NCBI GenBank assembly: GCA_037577475.1
Contig: CM075187.1
Span: 1,799,046 to 1,863,045, forward strand
From: Chaunax sp. Z400
Lineage: Eukaryota > Chordata > Actinopteri > Lophiiformes > Chaunacidae
Direction of reading: 5' to 3'
DNA length: 64,000 nucleotides
The number at the start of each line of letters is the position of its first letter. Within the stretch, counting starts at the first letter, position 1. The notes under the pieces were generated by a model that saw only the letters and a program-made list of their open reading frames with translations, was not told the DNA's origin and made no database searches. Made by a program: the position numbers and the translations under genes. Shown piece after piece: positions 9,001-24,000 of this stretch.

Positions 9001-12000
9001 GGTCTGAGTAATCAGATCTGAAATGCTTCCTTGATTGTTTTATCGATCCAAATCTCTGTTACAAAGCTAGATGATGTAGAAACAGGATATTCTCTGCTGA
9101 AACTCTGCTTTTAAGGCCGTTTGACTGAATAATAACTAACTGCTGCTTCTGTATCTCAGATGGAAACATGTGGGCGAAAGCCTTCTTGCAATGTACAGAC
9201 ATCAGACCACATGTGATCCGCCACGCCCGAGTCTCGGCCGCAGGATTGACTTGTCAGAATACCGAGACCCAAACTTCCTCCAGAACCTCCCCCAGCCCAG
9301 CAGCCCGGTCAGTATGGGCCAGACCGCTGTGCTGAGCAGCAGCCCCAGCTCTTCCCTGCCGCCGGCCCTCCCTGAGCCAGCGGTTCTGCCCCAACCCAGC
9401 ACTCAACCTCAGATCGCCCCCAGTCAGACCACAGTGGAGGTCACCACGTCTTCTCCCCCTGTCGGTTAGTCGTTTACACAGAGAAACATCTCTTTTATCT
9501 GCCTGATCATTAACAGGCGTTTGCTTTAATATCTTTCTCCTCTGTCCTATCGTATGGTCACAGCTACAGCCATGGAGGTGTCACTGACCGATAAAGTCAA
9601 GAAAGCTGCGAAAAGGAAACGCGCGGTGGAAGACAGCGGGGAGACGGCCAAGCGACGCTCGGCACGCGTTCGAAACACGAAATGCAAGAAGGAAGAGAAG
9701 ATTGATTTTCAAGAATTGCTCTTTAAATACCTCCCATCCAGGTAACTTACACTAAAACTAACACACAGCTCAAACATACTGATGTCATCGTAGTGACTAA
9801 AACCTCTGGTTTATCGCAGGTTAAAAAAGTTTGATCCTGATAACGATGACGAGAGTCTGAGTAATCTCGAGGCGCAGTGTGAGGCGAAGGAGGACATGCA
9901 GCCGCTGCACGGGAGCCGCCTCCCCGTCGACTCCGTGGAATACATGGAATCTGGTACGTGTGCATTTTAAATTCACTTCTGGGCCTGGTTGCCATTTCTG
10001 CCATGCTAACATTCTGTGCCCTCCCTGCTGTAGAGCAACAGGATGTCCACAATTTCCTGCTCAACAATATGACCAACGGAGGAATACTTGAGCTGATGAT
10101 GCGTTATCTGAAAGCGGTGGGTCAGAAGTTCCTGGAGGAGTGGCCTCGGGGCCTGGCTGCAGTGGTGCTGGAGGTCTATCAGACCTGGAGGAAGTACAGC
10201 ACCGGTCTTCCTAACCCTCTGTTTCGGGAATGCAGCATCCAACACATCCGGGTAAAGGACAGGAGCTTGAATTAGACAGCAGGTGTTTTAGATTTCCTGC
10301 TGTCTGACACACACTAGACAGAAAACAATGCACTGCAATATGTGCTGGATGAAAAAAATCTTTAACTATCATTTCAATTGGTCCATTTTTGTGCCTTTAT
10401 CTTTAGTCCTTTTTACACAGACATCACACACACAGCACCACAGTGAATTGAACAGGATTTGGAAAAGCGGCTTTAAAGGTGTGTTTGATGGAGGGAAAGA
10501 TCAGATATTTCCATTTGAAAAGTTCTGCAGGCTCTAATAGAGATCTGATTTTTCTTAAATTGACACAACGGAGGCCATTATAGTTTTTAATTAGAATTAA
10601 GCTCATATTTTCCATCCATAATGACTTCTAATGAGGTATGGGTACCAAACCTTTTAGGGCACCGACTGAATAATGTCAATACTACTGAGTAACGATTCAT
10701 GTCAAATTGATCAGTCTAATTTTATGTACCTGAGACTTTATCTGGGAGAGACATTAGCTCAGAGTACAGAGTGAGACTCTAACCCCTGGAAGTGTGGCTG
10801 CACACTTTTAAAACAGTCGCTGTAAAAGTCAGATCTGTCCAGAACAACATGTCAACAACACTACATTTATCTAAAAGAAGAAGAGTGGACTGTTTGAAGG
10901 CCTGAAAGACAAAGTCCGCTGCAGCTAAGTTAGCACGTCTGCAGCCAGCGCTGCAGCTAACGTTAGCACCTCTTCACTCATTCATGGAGAGTTGAACCCT
11001 CCTTGAAAACTTTAAGTGAGGCATCGACAACTTCATGACATCATCATGTAATTAATTAACTAGTAGATTAAGTTGTTGTTGGAGAAAGTTTTCTTTTTCA
11101 TTGTCTTGGAAGACATTAGCGTAGCATTTTTTTTACTAGCATTAGCCTCAAGACATGGCCAGCCACTGACTGTCTGGAATTCCTTAGCAACATGCTATTT
11201 AGTATGCTAAAACAATCAGTGAGATTTTTAGTATGTCTGAAACCTGGACATGAAACCAATACTACGAGAACTGTTTATTTATATTACAGTATTGAGTCAC
11301 CGTGGTAACACACAGGTGATGTTTCTTCTTCTTCTGTGGTTAAGGCAGACTTATCGAATATGAACAGTAGCCAGCTCTAATTCTAATGACTTTTTGTATG
11401 TGCTACTTGTACAGGAAATGTTGGCGATGAGCTTAGCATGTATGGAGCTGCAGTTGGAACAATGGTCACACAACAAAGGGAAGAGTGGTGAGTACCACCC
11501 CATTCATTTCTGATTGGTGCTTTACAGCCCTCTGCTGCAATAGGCTGAAACACATTATCCCGGTTTCCTGTGTCCTGTCTCCATCAGTCCTGACTGATGG
11601 TCTGCCTGTAGAGGGCACTGCAGTCACAGCTGTCAACATGATGACATTAAGGGTTTCTTAAAGTTTGGAAAGTCATCTGCTGCTCGTTGTAATGTTTTGT
11701 TCCTTGTCTAGTTCCTCCGAGAAGAAGCAGCAGCGTTGTTGCCGGCGGTGATGCAGCTGACTCTGAATTCCCTGGACAGCACTTCCAGGGTGATTTGTTA
11801 CTTCTGGCCTTAGGTTCATCCCAAAAGGACCTGTTTGAGGACGACTGGCTGGATGTCATGGTGCGCGTCTACTGGCTCAAGGCACGGTTCCTGGCTCTGC
11901 AGGTAAACTCTATGTTTGATGTGTAACTGTTAGATGTGTGAGGCCTCTCCGCTCAGATGTGACCTGCAGGTCTGTCTTTTCCTTTCTTTTGTCAGGGAGA

Positions 12001-15000
12001 CATGGAGTTGGCCCTGGAGAGCTACGATGTCTGTACAGGCCTGCTGCAGAGCAAACCAAAGACGTCTGAGGGGAAACAGTACACCATCAGCCTGCCTAAC
12101 CTCCGCGTTGATGCAGCGATCTCTGTGGAGGAGGTCAGACTGATGAAACACGTCTTACATCCCCTCTTTATTCAAAATGAGATTTCCTGAATGTTTTCAC
12201 GAGTTACGGAAAGAAGATGTTTCCAACTCGTGCATTTAAAGAGTGTTTGCTTTACTTGGTAGCAAAACAGTTCAATAAACACCATAGTTATTCTATTAAT
12301 TTCTACTTTTCTGTAGCATAATAGTGAATTCTTTTTTTAAAAGTCCACCTAGTACCTACTCAACCCCACGCCAACAGAAAGTCTGGTGAACTTTCTCAGT
12401 CAACTAAACATTTCTGGAGCTTCACATTAAAACGGTGCTGCATCATTCGGATAAACACCTGAAGAAGATGGAGACCAGTTTGAAAACCAAACATAAAATG
12501 ACTCCATACAGCTGGTACAGCGTGACATAAGTCTGCTGAACCCCTGGAATCTTCTCTGTAGCCTCTGAGCTAAAAGAGTCGGAACGTGAACCAGAAATGT
12601 TTTATGGACTAAGAAACTTCACCTGACTCTCCATCAGAGTGTTGGTCAGTAAACAATGACTGACTTTTCAGTTAAGGGTGAACTCTTCTCTTAACTCTTC
12701 TCCCTCAGAGAGCTCCTCGTTGGATTCACTGTGGGTTTCACTTGGGTTTCCTCTCTCTCCCCCTTTGGCCAGATTGACAAGCGACTGAAGTCTCTGGAGC
12801 GTTGTCAGTCTTTGGAGGAGATCCAGCGCCTCTTTGAGTCTGCAGACTTCCAGTCCGTCGTGCGTCTGCTGCAGCCCACCCTAAATTACGGCGGCAGGAA
12901 TAAACCTCTGGAGTTTGTGAGCTCGGTGCCAGAGCGGCCTGCTCAGCTGATGCTCCTGCAGGTTAGATAATGTTCCAATAGCATTGATTGAATGTTTGGA
13001 AATGCTCTGAATAGTTCTCTGAACTCTATAATCCTCTCTGGCCTAGAACTCGCTGCTGAAGATGCAGGACTACCAGCAGTGTCTGGATTGCAGCGAGTTG
13101 GCTCTGAATGAAGCCCTGCAGCAGCTCAGCTCTGCTCCGAACAGCTCTCCACCTAGCAAGGAGGAGTGGGTCAGCACCATCCTCAAGTTGTTGGATGGCA
13201 TCGAGGTCTGCTTCACCAAAGACTCGGGGCTTCTCAGCAACGTCCCTCACTTCTCTAGTATGGCTCGACTGGCAAACAACCTCATCCAGGTCAGACGGGG
13301 GGGATGAAGACGACACCGGTTGTCTAAAACACATCATTAAAGTGATATTTAATCATAACCTTTGCTGTAATCTGGAGTTGCTGTCGTCTTTTCAGCTGAT
13401 CGATCTCAGCATGAGTGTCTCTGACGATCCCAAGGAGCCGTATTTCTTCTCTGTTCTGCCCTGGATCATCCTGTATCGCATCATCAAACACGAGGAGGCT
13501 GCTTTCGACTGTATGCTCCGACAGCATATGTCTGTAGGGGATGATGAAGGTTTGTTCACTTGTCCCTCGGTGTTTATTATGCTTTTGTCGTCGTCGCACT
13601 GAGTGACACCAACCCCGTTTCCCTTTCAGACGACTCCGACTCTCCCATGCTGCCCTCCTCCCTGATGCTCCTGAACACGGCCCACGAGTATCTCGGCCGT
13701 CGCACCTTGTGCTGCAACTCCAGCGGTGCACTCCTCAAATTTTATGTACGTTTATAGAATTCTCTCTCTGCAGACACTGTATTCTAACCAAGGTGCTGTT
13801 CATCATGTTGCATCCATTGTTCCAACTCTAGTCCTTTGGAGCCATGTTGGGTTAATATGAGTATCACATTTAAAAGCTCTCAGTGAGATCTGCTCAGAGC
13901 CAGAAGACACAAACTGAAGGGATGCCCTACAGGATAGATTTTAAAAAAAACTGAAAGTGGGGCTTTGGTCAATGCTAAAAGGGCGCAAGAGAGCTTCTGA
14001 TGCTAAACAAAGCATTATGGGTAGAGCCTGTTAATAACTCTTTAGACAAAAGCACGGTCAGACATTAAGCATGAATATTTTACAGCACAGTAGCTTTTAA
14101 TGAGTTTGATGGAAAGACCCACAGAGGACTGCACTTATACTAAGAATACATTTAGTTTATGGCTTTCTAGAGGTTTTTAAAAATAGAAAAAATCCATATC
14201 CATCGATTTAAAATGTTGGTGAAAGTTCATGAACTTCCCTTCAGAAACGTTCACCATTCCAGATATTAGTTATTGTCCTTTTTTTCAGTGTTGATTGAAG
14301 TGTAACTATTAATTTAAATGAAAATGAATGTGATTTTTAATTGTTTACGTAAACAACAACAATGTCTTTAAAATGGTTGATCGATATTTTTACCATAAAA
14401 CTGTAGCAGTATTGTTTTTATAGTCTGATTTCACAGACATCAATAGCAGCTGATTAAAAATTGACCAATTTCCTTTTGGCTCTCAGTTCAAATCTGATTT
14501 AACAGACTTTGGCTGCGAACCCTGATACGTGTCTTTGTCTTAATTATTGTGGCCCGTTTGAACTGTTTGACAGAGCTTTGTGTTTCCAACAGGTCGGGGT
14601 TTTGGAAAAAGAGCTTGCAGCTTCTTCCAAAAACGAGTCCCATCCCTACAGAGAGGAGCTGGAGATGGCCCTGGAGCAGTGCTTCTTCTGCCTGTATGCC
14701 TACCCCAGTAAGAAGAGCAAAGCCCGCTACCTGGAGGACCACTCGTCTCCACAGGTCACTGAAGTCCACCAAATATTTGTGGAGCATCACAGTCAAACAC
14801 CTGAAGACTAGTTTAAAAAGCTCCATATGTGACTCAGCGTGTTGAGATAACAGCTACATAGTGTTGAAGAAGAGGTGACTTACATTACTGACATAAACAG
14901 AGTTGGATCAGGAGCAGGATGATGTCAGTGACAGATCTGTGACCTCATCACAGTGCAGGAAATCTGCAGCGTCTATTTCTCTGATGTCATTGAAATGACT

Positions 15001-18000
15001 TGAGGCTGTGAATAGTGGTTACATTAATGATGTAATAGTTTTAACTGACGGAGGGAGAAACGTGAACATGTTTAGATGAAGCATCACTCATCATCGTCGT
15101 CGTTTAGTTTTTTGTGTTGGTGTCAGGGATTCTCTGTGAAGATTGGATCTTTACTAGGTGTGTGTGTCATTTCCAAATGTGTGTATCGCTTCATTTAGAT
15201 GTCTGGCATTCTGATTGGTCTGCATTCAGTGCAGGAGAGGATTTCCCATGAGACCTTGATGCAGCTGATTTGCTTGGTCGGCTGATGACGTCAATTGTAA
15301 CTCAGCTCGTCAATCACTAGTGTCTGGTTTTAGGATGTAAGGCATCATCATCATCATTTCCAGATTGAACTGGTCCTTCCGCGTCTCTCTGGTCTGAACA
15401 GGGTGAAATAAAGCTGCTTATGACTCCAGTGTTTCTGTTTCGCAGGTTGAACTGCTGTGGGGCGACGCCCTCTTCATGTTCCAGTATTTCAAACCAAAGT
15501 CATTGCCGGAGTTTGACAGCTACAAGACCAGCACAGTGTCTGCAGAACTGGCCAACCTGCTGAGGAGGTTTTCCGGCATCGCCCCCCTAGGTGACACCCC
15601 CATGCTCACCATGGACGAGGTGGCAGATTACATCGAGGGCGTGGCCGAAAAGGTCAGTCAGTGAGCGAACACTGAAGGGGTCAGACAGGCTAAACACACT
15701 GAAACCCTGCTCTGTCTTTTTCTGTCTGTTTCTGTCTTATGATTCTTAGAGGTTTTTTTGATCTCTTTAAGGCTCCATGTCTGCCTGAGGGCAGCCCTCC
15801 TGCTCCTCCAATCATTGATGAGATCTACTACCTGCTGGCTGATTACCATTTCAAGAACAAGGAGCAATCCAAAGCCATTAAGTTCTATATGCATGACATA
15901 TGCGTGTGTCCCAAAAGGTAACTCATCTCTCTACACTAGAATCACTCGATAGAAACGCCTCTTTACAGAAATATCCTCCATTTAAATGATTTCAGACATA
16001 GTTTTACATCAGAGACGTCTAAACGTGTCAAAAAACCGCTGTGACTCTCAGACCCAGGACTGTCAGCTTTGTGACCGAGCAGCAAAAAGTCATGCTAAAA
16101 CTGACTTTAGGATGTTAGCAGGGTGCTAGGGTAGCACAAGGCAAACAGGTTAGCATTCTGCTATCAGACTATGTTTGGTCCCAATATAGTCACACAAATA
16201 TGACATCATCATTTAGGATTTTCATGTCAGCATCGACTGGACTCTTAAAAGAAAACAACAACAAACAGTCATACTTTGTGTTGACTGATAATGTGTCTAC
16301 AGCTCCATGCTGTCATGACCTCATGCATATACCCAGATAGTGTCATTGTCATGTCATTTTAGGCTTTTTGTTTGTTTGTTTTTTGCACCAAAATAGAATC
16401 AAACAATGAAAAAGGTTTAATGAAATAAAACAGAGTAAAGTTTTCACTCCTACAATAATCTGATTTAGCATTTATCACATAATACTTTATTATTAAACAA
16501 AGAAATGTTACAGTTACACACACACACACTCAGTAACCACTAGATGGCAACATAAGACCAGGATCGCTGGCAGCCCCAGGTTATCCTACAACCAGGTACG
16601 ATGGACGTTAGTGTTAGCCCTTCACGACCTCACCGACAGACTGACATCACCCAAAGGAGGCGGTACTCCACGGAACACGACTTGATGCTGATTGGACTGT
16701 GATATTCAGGACTGACACAGCTACTGCGCTAAAATGTGATAATAAAACTCCTTCAGGAGTAAATATTGGGTTCCTAATTTATCTGGTTTTGTTTGAGGTA
16801 AAATATATCTCTGCTTATTTTATGGCTATTAGCACATACATGTGTCCGTTTCATGCTGCGATTAGAGTAAACGCGTCATCTCTCCTCAGGTTCGACTCCT
16901 GGGCCGGTATGGCGTTGGCCAGGGCCAGCCGGATCCAGGAGAAGCTCAACTCCAATGAGCTGAAAAGTGACGTTCCCATCTGGAAACACTCCCAGGCGGT
17001 GCTGAACTGCTTTAAGAGGGCGCTGGAGATAGACGGCTCCAACCTGTCTCTGTGGATCGAGTACGGGACCATCTCATACGCGCTGCACTCGTTTGCTTCC
17101 AGGCAGCTCAAACAGTGGCGCGGCGAGCTTCCCCCAGAGGTGGTGAAACAGGTGAGGGGCCGTGTCGACGCTAACCGCCATGTTGGGCTCACATTTTCTG
17201 TACGGTCATCAAATGTCACATCCTGTCACTTCAGCTCACATATGTGAATAAGTTGCAGCGTAAAAATAATCTGTGGCCTTGAGCTGAATCCTCACAAACG
17301 CTCTGCTGTGTGTCTGTTGTTCCAGATGGAGGAGAGGAGAGACTCCATGCTGGAGACGGCGTTCCAGTGTTTCCAGGGCGCTTCTCGTTGTGAGTGTGAC
17401 AGCGATGAAGAAGAGTGGCTCATTCACTACATGCTGGGGAAGATAGCAGAGAAACGCAGACAGCCTCCAGTGGAATATCTCCAGCTTTACAAAAAGGTAC
17501 ATTCATTTATGTTCAAACAGGAAGTTCATTCACTGGAACCGGTGTGAAAGGAATTCTGGAGTTGCATTTGTTTTATTGTTTCGTTTAGTGCCATTATTTT
17601 TTTTTCTCTAATGATTTAAATATTTCCAAATAGAGAATTTTAAAACATCTGGTGAAAGTTTGTTTTCTTTTTTCATATTAAACACATATTTCAAACGATA
17701 AAAATATCAAAATACCAGTTTTTTTATTATTATTATTCTTATCATCCAGCCTTAATGTAGCATAATAAAGAGAACGGACTGTGTTCGACCTTTGAACTAT
17801 ATTAATCATTCATTGCTGCTAACATTAGATTTGCTAATTTGCGATCATCTGTGCTCTGAGTGACGGCGTCTGCTCTCTGCTCCTTAACTCTGGGCTCAGT
17901 GGGCGGGGCTACTGAGCCAGGGTGCGACACTTTGTGTTAAAATTCATTGTAACGATCCTGTTTGTTATTTGAATCAAAATGAAACCAGTTAGAACATTTT

Positions 18001-21000
18001 TGAAGCAGCCTAACCTCAGGGCACATAAAGAAAATCATCACTGATCATGTAAAAATCATTTCCTAATAAAAAAAAACAGACATTTCTGACTGATAGAAGT
18101 CCATAAAGTAAGTTGGTGGATTTTCTAAATAATTGTCATGAGGATAAAAACCTTGGTTGAAAGTAAGGATAATAAATCCTTTTTCTAGCCTTCTTCTCTG
18201 AGCCTGTTTCATAATCCGCCTACAGAAACACAGACTGCTGCCCTCCCATCCTCGCATTATGTGTTTTTCACCAGAGAGATCAATGTATGGAGTTAGTCAT
18301 TGTTGTTAGTCATCATTAGATCAGAGGAGGCAGATGAACCTGTATGAAACGCTGGAGTCGTTGAGGGCAGTTCAGACACAGCGAACCTTCATGTCTCCTC
18401 TTTATAACCACAGGCTGCACACTACCTCCACGAAGAAGCCGCCAGGTACCCCCGGAAAATCCACTACCATAACCCTCCTGACCTGGCTATGGAGGCCCTG
18501 GAGGTAAACCACCTGCGCTGTGTTGTGTCACATTGATGGAGTTATGTAAGAGGAGAGTTTTCACATGTTTTATGTCTTTATTTCTAGTTGCATTTCCGTC
18601 TCAGTGCCACCATCCTAAAACTACTCGAGGCCACCGAGCCTGATCTGGAGCACGAGCTCCTGTTCAGTTTGCTGGTTGAAGCTGCTACTGGCTCGTTCGC
18701 AAGAGGGGAGGAGAAGAGTATGCCAAGCATGCCGCGGCCCCATGAAAAGTAAGCCACAGCTCTGTAAACCATCACAAAGTCAATCCAGAGACTGAACATT
18801 CAAAAATTTCTCTTTGTCCGTTTCAGGGAGAAACCCTCCTCCATGATGGAAGAGGACTTTAATTGTTCATCTGCTTGCATAGGCACCGCCCTCAGCTCCT
18901 CCCTTCCATCGGCCGCCACCCCAGGTCTCACATCCCCTCTTTTCGTGGCCGCGCCTTTTGACCACGATTACGCCAAACGCAAAACACTCCGGCGGCAGCA
19001 GTGGCAGCAGCAGCGGCATGAGGAGCAGCAGGCTGATGGTACAGTCCCAGTCCTAGACTCTGTCTCTGGGGTTGGGCTCACTGGGACAGGAAGCCCACTG
19101 GGGAGCGCTCAGATTGCTAATCACCATGCTTAACGGCTCTGGTTTCATTTACAATGATCCCCCACGCACTGATTGGGATGTGGTGAAATGGGCAATATGG
19201 CTGCTGGTTATTTGACTAATTCGCTCTGCCTGACGAAGCAGCAGTGTTGAGATGAGTGTGTGTGTCTGTGTGTCTGTGTGTGTCTGTGTGTGTGTGTCTG
19301 TGTGTCTGTGTGTGTGTGTCTGTGTGTGTGTGTGTCTGTGTGTGTGTGTCTGTGTGTGTGTGTGTGTGTGTGTCTGTGTGTGTGTGTCTGTGTGTGTGTG
19401 TCTGTGTGTGTGTGTGTGTCTGTGTGTGTGTGTGTCTGTGTGTGTGTGTCTGTGTGTCTGTGTGTGTGTGTCTGTGTGTGTGTGTCTGTGTGTCTGTGTG
19501 TGTGTGTCATCTTTCCTCTCTTTCTAAAAGGCGTCGGTGATGCTCCAGAGGTTTCAGCTGCTTGTCAGTCTTTCCATGGGGGGAGAAGAAAGCCAAAACA
19601 AAAAGTCAGCATTGCTAGAATCTCTTTGAGGGACTTGTTACCCAAAAATGAACATTCAGTCATTGTCGACTCTTCTCCATGCTGATGGAAAGTCTGGTGA
19701 GGTTTTCTTAGTCCACAGATGTTTGTGAGGCTTCACAGAGAAGCAGCGTTGCAGCTTCTCCTAAACACCTGAAGAAAAGGGGAGACTAGTTTAAAACACC
19801 TGAAGAAGATGGAGACTAGTTTAAAACACCTGAAGAAGAAGGAGACTTGTTTAAAACACCTGAAGAAGATGGAGACTAGTTTAAAACACCTGAAGAAGAA
19901 GGACACTAGTTTAAAAACAAACAAACATATGAGTTAGATCCAATGCAGGTCCTTCCTGCTGCAACTGTGACACACATTGTGGGTCTCAGGTTTAACGCTG
20001 AGGTTGGTTTAGTGAGTTCTCGTTGGTCTCGTTGTCTTCCTCAGATGGGTGTGTGCTAATCCTTTTAGCTTAGCTTAGAGGCTACAGTTAAGATTTCAGA
20101 TTAAAAAGGGTGTAAATGACATCTTTTCACATTAATCTCCCATAGGAGATGTATGGAGACATTTAATGTTTGTTTTTTAAAACTAGCCTCCCTCTTCTTC
20201 AGGTGTTTAACAGAACGCTGCAGCGCTGTCTTACTGTGAAGCTTCAGAAATGTTTTTCAATCAGGTGCTTTCAATTTTTTTACCAAAGCTGCAAATTCTC
20301 CTTTACCAAGTTTGTTGCTTCTCTGTGTTTTAGCACAGTTGTTTTGTGTGGTCACAGATCCCTGGTGTTCAGTTTTTATAGCCACATGGTTTCACGTTCA
20401 TCAGCAAACACCTCCCTTATTATTTTTGCTTAATCAGGTGTTTCATTATTTCAGATTGTTTTTTAAGAGACTCCTGAATTCAGCCGAAGAAGTAGAATGT
20501 CTCTCAGTAGAGCGCAGACCTCCACCAAGACCGAACCATCCAACACATCTTATGTCCTCCAGACCTGGACCTCCAGCAAAAGGTCATGAACACATCATCT
20601 GGATGTATGACTAACCTGTAGGAGACGACACTGAACCCCTTCATCTCAGCTGGTAGATGTGCGTTTGTAGCCTTATCTGTTAGCATATAGCGGCTAAATT
20701 AAGACCCTCTACTAAAACATATTTGCTGGATTATCATCTGGATCCGCACCTCCCTATACACACTCATAGATATCAACACCATTAATATATGGGGGTTTTT
20801 TACATCATATTTTATGGATTATTTCCTAAAATGAAATGGTAATGAAATATATCTACTCCAGAATTCAATGATAGATTTTTGACCCCTCTACAAAATTTAG
20901 TGGAATTTGTTTTGTAGCTTTTCGAGCAACCAAATGAACAGCTGTGGGTGAAAAAACATCCTGATTGGCTCCACACAGTCTGATCGATTTGCTTCAGAAA

Positions 21001-24000
21001 CGATCGACAGAGGTTGTTTGTTGTGCAGTGTACAGGAGGAGGGATCAGTTAGCAGCTAGCTACTCTCTGTAAAATCGTCTTTCCAGCACACAGGATGGTT
21101 CCTCACAGTCCTGCCTCATACTGAGCCTCCGCTAGCAAACAAACGTCTACCTGCCCAGGTGGAGCTTCAAAACAAACCTTTATTGATAGTTGTCAATCAC
21201 CAGACTCCTTCACAGATCAAACTGCACAGCGTTAGCAGATAAATCCTGAGCTTTTATGAACGACTTTCTCAAACAGTGTTTGTTGGAATTAAACAGCAGG
21301 ATTTCTATCATCATATAGATTATGCTCAGCTTTATGTTTGTCAGAGACACAGTTTTGTGTACAGCAGGAGTTGCATGCTGTAATGTGTTCTGTGTGCATT
21401 AATGCCTTCAGTCATGAACAGCAGTACAGCGTTGTGATTCATGCTCATTAACCGTCACATCCTCTCTGAAGGCTCTTGTACTGTTAAACCTGTCCTTGTA
21501 TTTTAATAGGAGACGTTTCATGTGTATGTCTGGGAGCATTTCAAACAGCCACATAATACACTTTATAAAAGTCCACAGCAAAGATAAAATGACACAGATT
21601 TCAGTTTCAGGGACGAGTCACACGAGGATCGGCTGTAACTCGGTGGAGGTGGAGAAAACAATCACAGTCATTGTTTCATATGACAAACGCTGACATCACC
21701 CACCTCCATAATAAAGTTTATTTTACTTTACACGTGTCATGTTTAGCCTGAATGTGCAAATAACGCAGCCATATTGCCCTTGTTGCCAGTTTTGTCACCC
21801 TTTCCAGATTCCTTCCTACCTGCCTACCTGCCTGCTTCCTCTTTGCCTGCTTGCTTTTACCACCTGCTTTGCCATTTTATATGCATGTAGTTCTAATGAG
21901 GTGAATGAGTGGACAGTCCTGTATCACACTGTCTGTCATGTGGGCACATTGTATTTGGGTTTGGTGTGGGCCTAAAGTCACAGGAGGTTCTTCAAAAACC
22001 AGGCGTGAATCATGTGTTTTTCTATTTTCCTCTAATTGGATATAATCTCCAATTATGACCAGTTAGTGTGAAAACGCCAAGTCAGGAAGAATGTGGCTAA
22101 CTGATGATTGGCTCTCAACTCAAGTCAGAAAAGATCCCACCATGCACATGTTTGCTGTCCTGGTTAAAGCACATAAAGATGGAGGACTGGTAGGACCTGA
22201 TTGAGACACGCATTTCAAATCCAGACGCTTCTTTTATGATCTCCTGTTCATCTGATCATGTTTTCTTCATGTTTTCTTCATGTCTTTAAGGAACGGTTCA
22301 CCCAAAACAGAACATTCAGCCATTCTCTACTCACATCCATGCTGATGGAAGGTCAGAGTAAAACATCTGAAGAAGAAGGAGACTTTATAAAAACAAAAGC
22401 ACAGTCAGCTCTGCATTCCTCAGTGTTAACCTGCTGCCACAGAGATCTCTGCTGAAGTTACATCAACTAGAGCTTCTGTCAAATCTAGAGTTGCAGAGAT
22501 CACAAGTAGTTTTTAGTCTCATCTAGCGGTGCATGGATACGCATTCAAACCTGCACTTTTAGCCCTTTTAGCGCAGCAGCTACGATGAAAGTTTCACCTT
22601 AAAAAGGTGCAAATAACATCAGATCTGAGTCTGGAGTCCTTTTATATTTGTTTTTAAACTCGTCTCCCTCTTCTTCAGGGGTTTAGGAGAAATGTCTGAG
22701 GAATAAGAAACTTCACCTGACTCAAACTGGGCTTTTCTAGGTGATTGATTGATTTTTGGGTGAACTGTGTTGCTGAAAGGCTGCTGATCAGTCACATGCC
22801 TTATTTTAATACGTTTAGGAGGGAAATGTTCAGAAATACGCTGATTGAAATATTTTTTTTAAAAACTTTTAATATACATTTGTGTCTGAATCAGGTTCTG
22901 TATTTTTAAGGGGAGTGGCATTAAATCTGAAAGGTAAATGATTTTTAAGGAAATTTGATATTTCTTTTAAAACATAAATTAAGAGTTCAAACGTTTCTTG
23001 ATTTTAAAGCTCCCCCCGTATCTTCAACAGCCTCACCAGAGTTTGACCATGATTACTGCCTGCCCAGGTCTCCAATGTGGCTGGCTTCCCTGAATGGTAC
23101 TGCTCTTCAACCCCAGACTCTCTAAGAGGACATGCTGTTAATCCAGAATGAAGTGCACTGTTGTAGGAAGCACTGCGTCTCAGTTCTTATAGTCCCATAG
23201 TGACTCAGCTGTGTTCTCATGCCTTGTGTGCATTATTCACTGACAAAGCTCTGACTCTCTTATTAACAGATCTCTGCCAAGGATTTTTTTTTTTTTTTTG
23301 CTGAGGCTGCACAGCATGACAATTAGCAGGAATGCTGGCATTTTGGACCGCTTACAGAAACAAACCATCTCTCCTGTATAACCGTGTCATTAGGGACAAT
23401 CAGCATTTGTGGCTCATGACATATTTTTGTTTCATAATTCTTTCCCCCCCAACATCACATCAGGGAATGTTTGGCAGTGAAGTCAACAGCTTGAAATATT
23501 CCTGCACAGCATGCTGTTAGAATATGCAGTCACACATTTTAGATGTTTGCTTGAAATTCATACGATAAGCTCAGTTTCTCAAGCAATTAAAAAAGTGTCC
23601 AAGTTCCAGACTTTAAAGCAGTGTGTGAACCCAGTTAATAAGTGTATTTACTCCTCAGTCACTGCTCTTGATGTGTCTCCGTACAACATGGCGGCACAGC
23701 CAATGATGTTGTCTTTGTTTTTGGCAGAGCGCAGTCAGGACAGCGAGGTGGTGATGCTCTCAGACTCCAACTCCACCCAGGACGCCTTCACAGACCCCAC
23801 CAGCTCACAGGACAGCAGCCACAAACCTGCTTCTGGGAAAGTCAGTTCATCGTCCTCAGAAAGCACAACTCCTGCAAAGGAGGGCCAGCTGGCGTCTGAG
23901 GACACAGGTACACCAGTATAACACAGTCAGTTCATAGGACAGGACAGAAGAGTTAACTATATCCACCAATCAGAGCTCCAGGCTGGTCCAAATGTCTGAG

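Noticed and set aside
19208..19685. Cys/Val- and Thr/His-rich frames near 19.2-19.7 kb
   Set aside because: GT/CTGTG microsatellite in intron 27.
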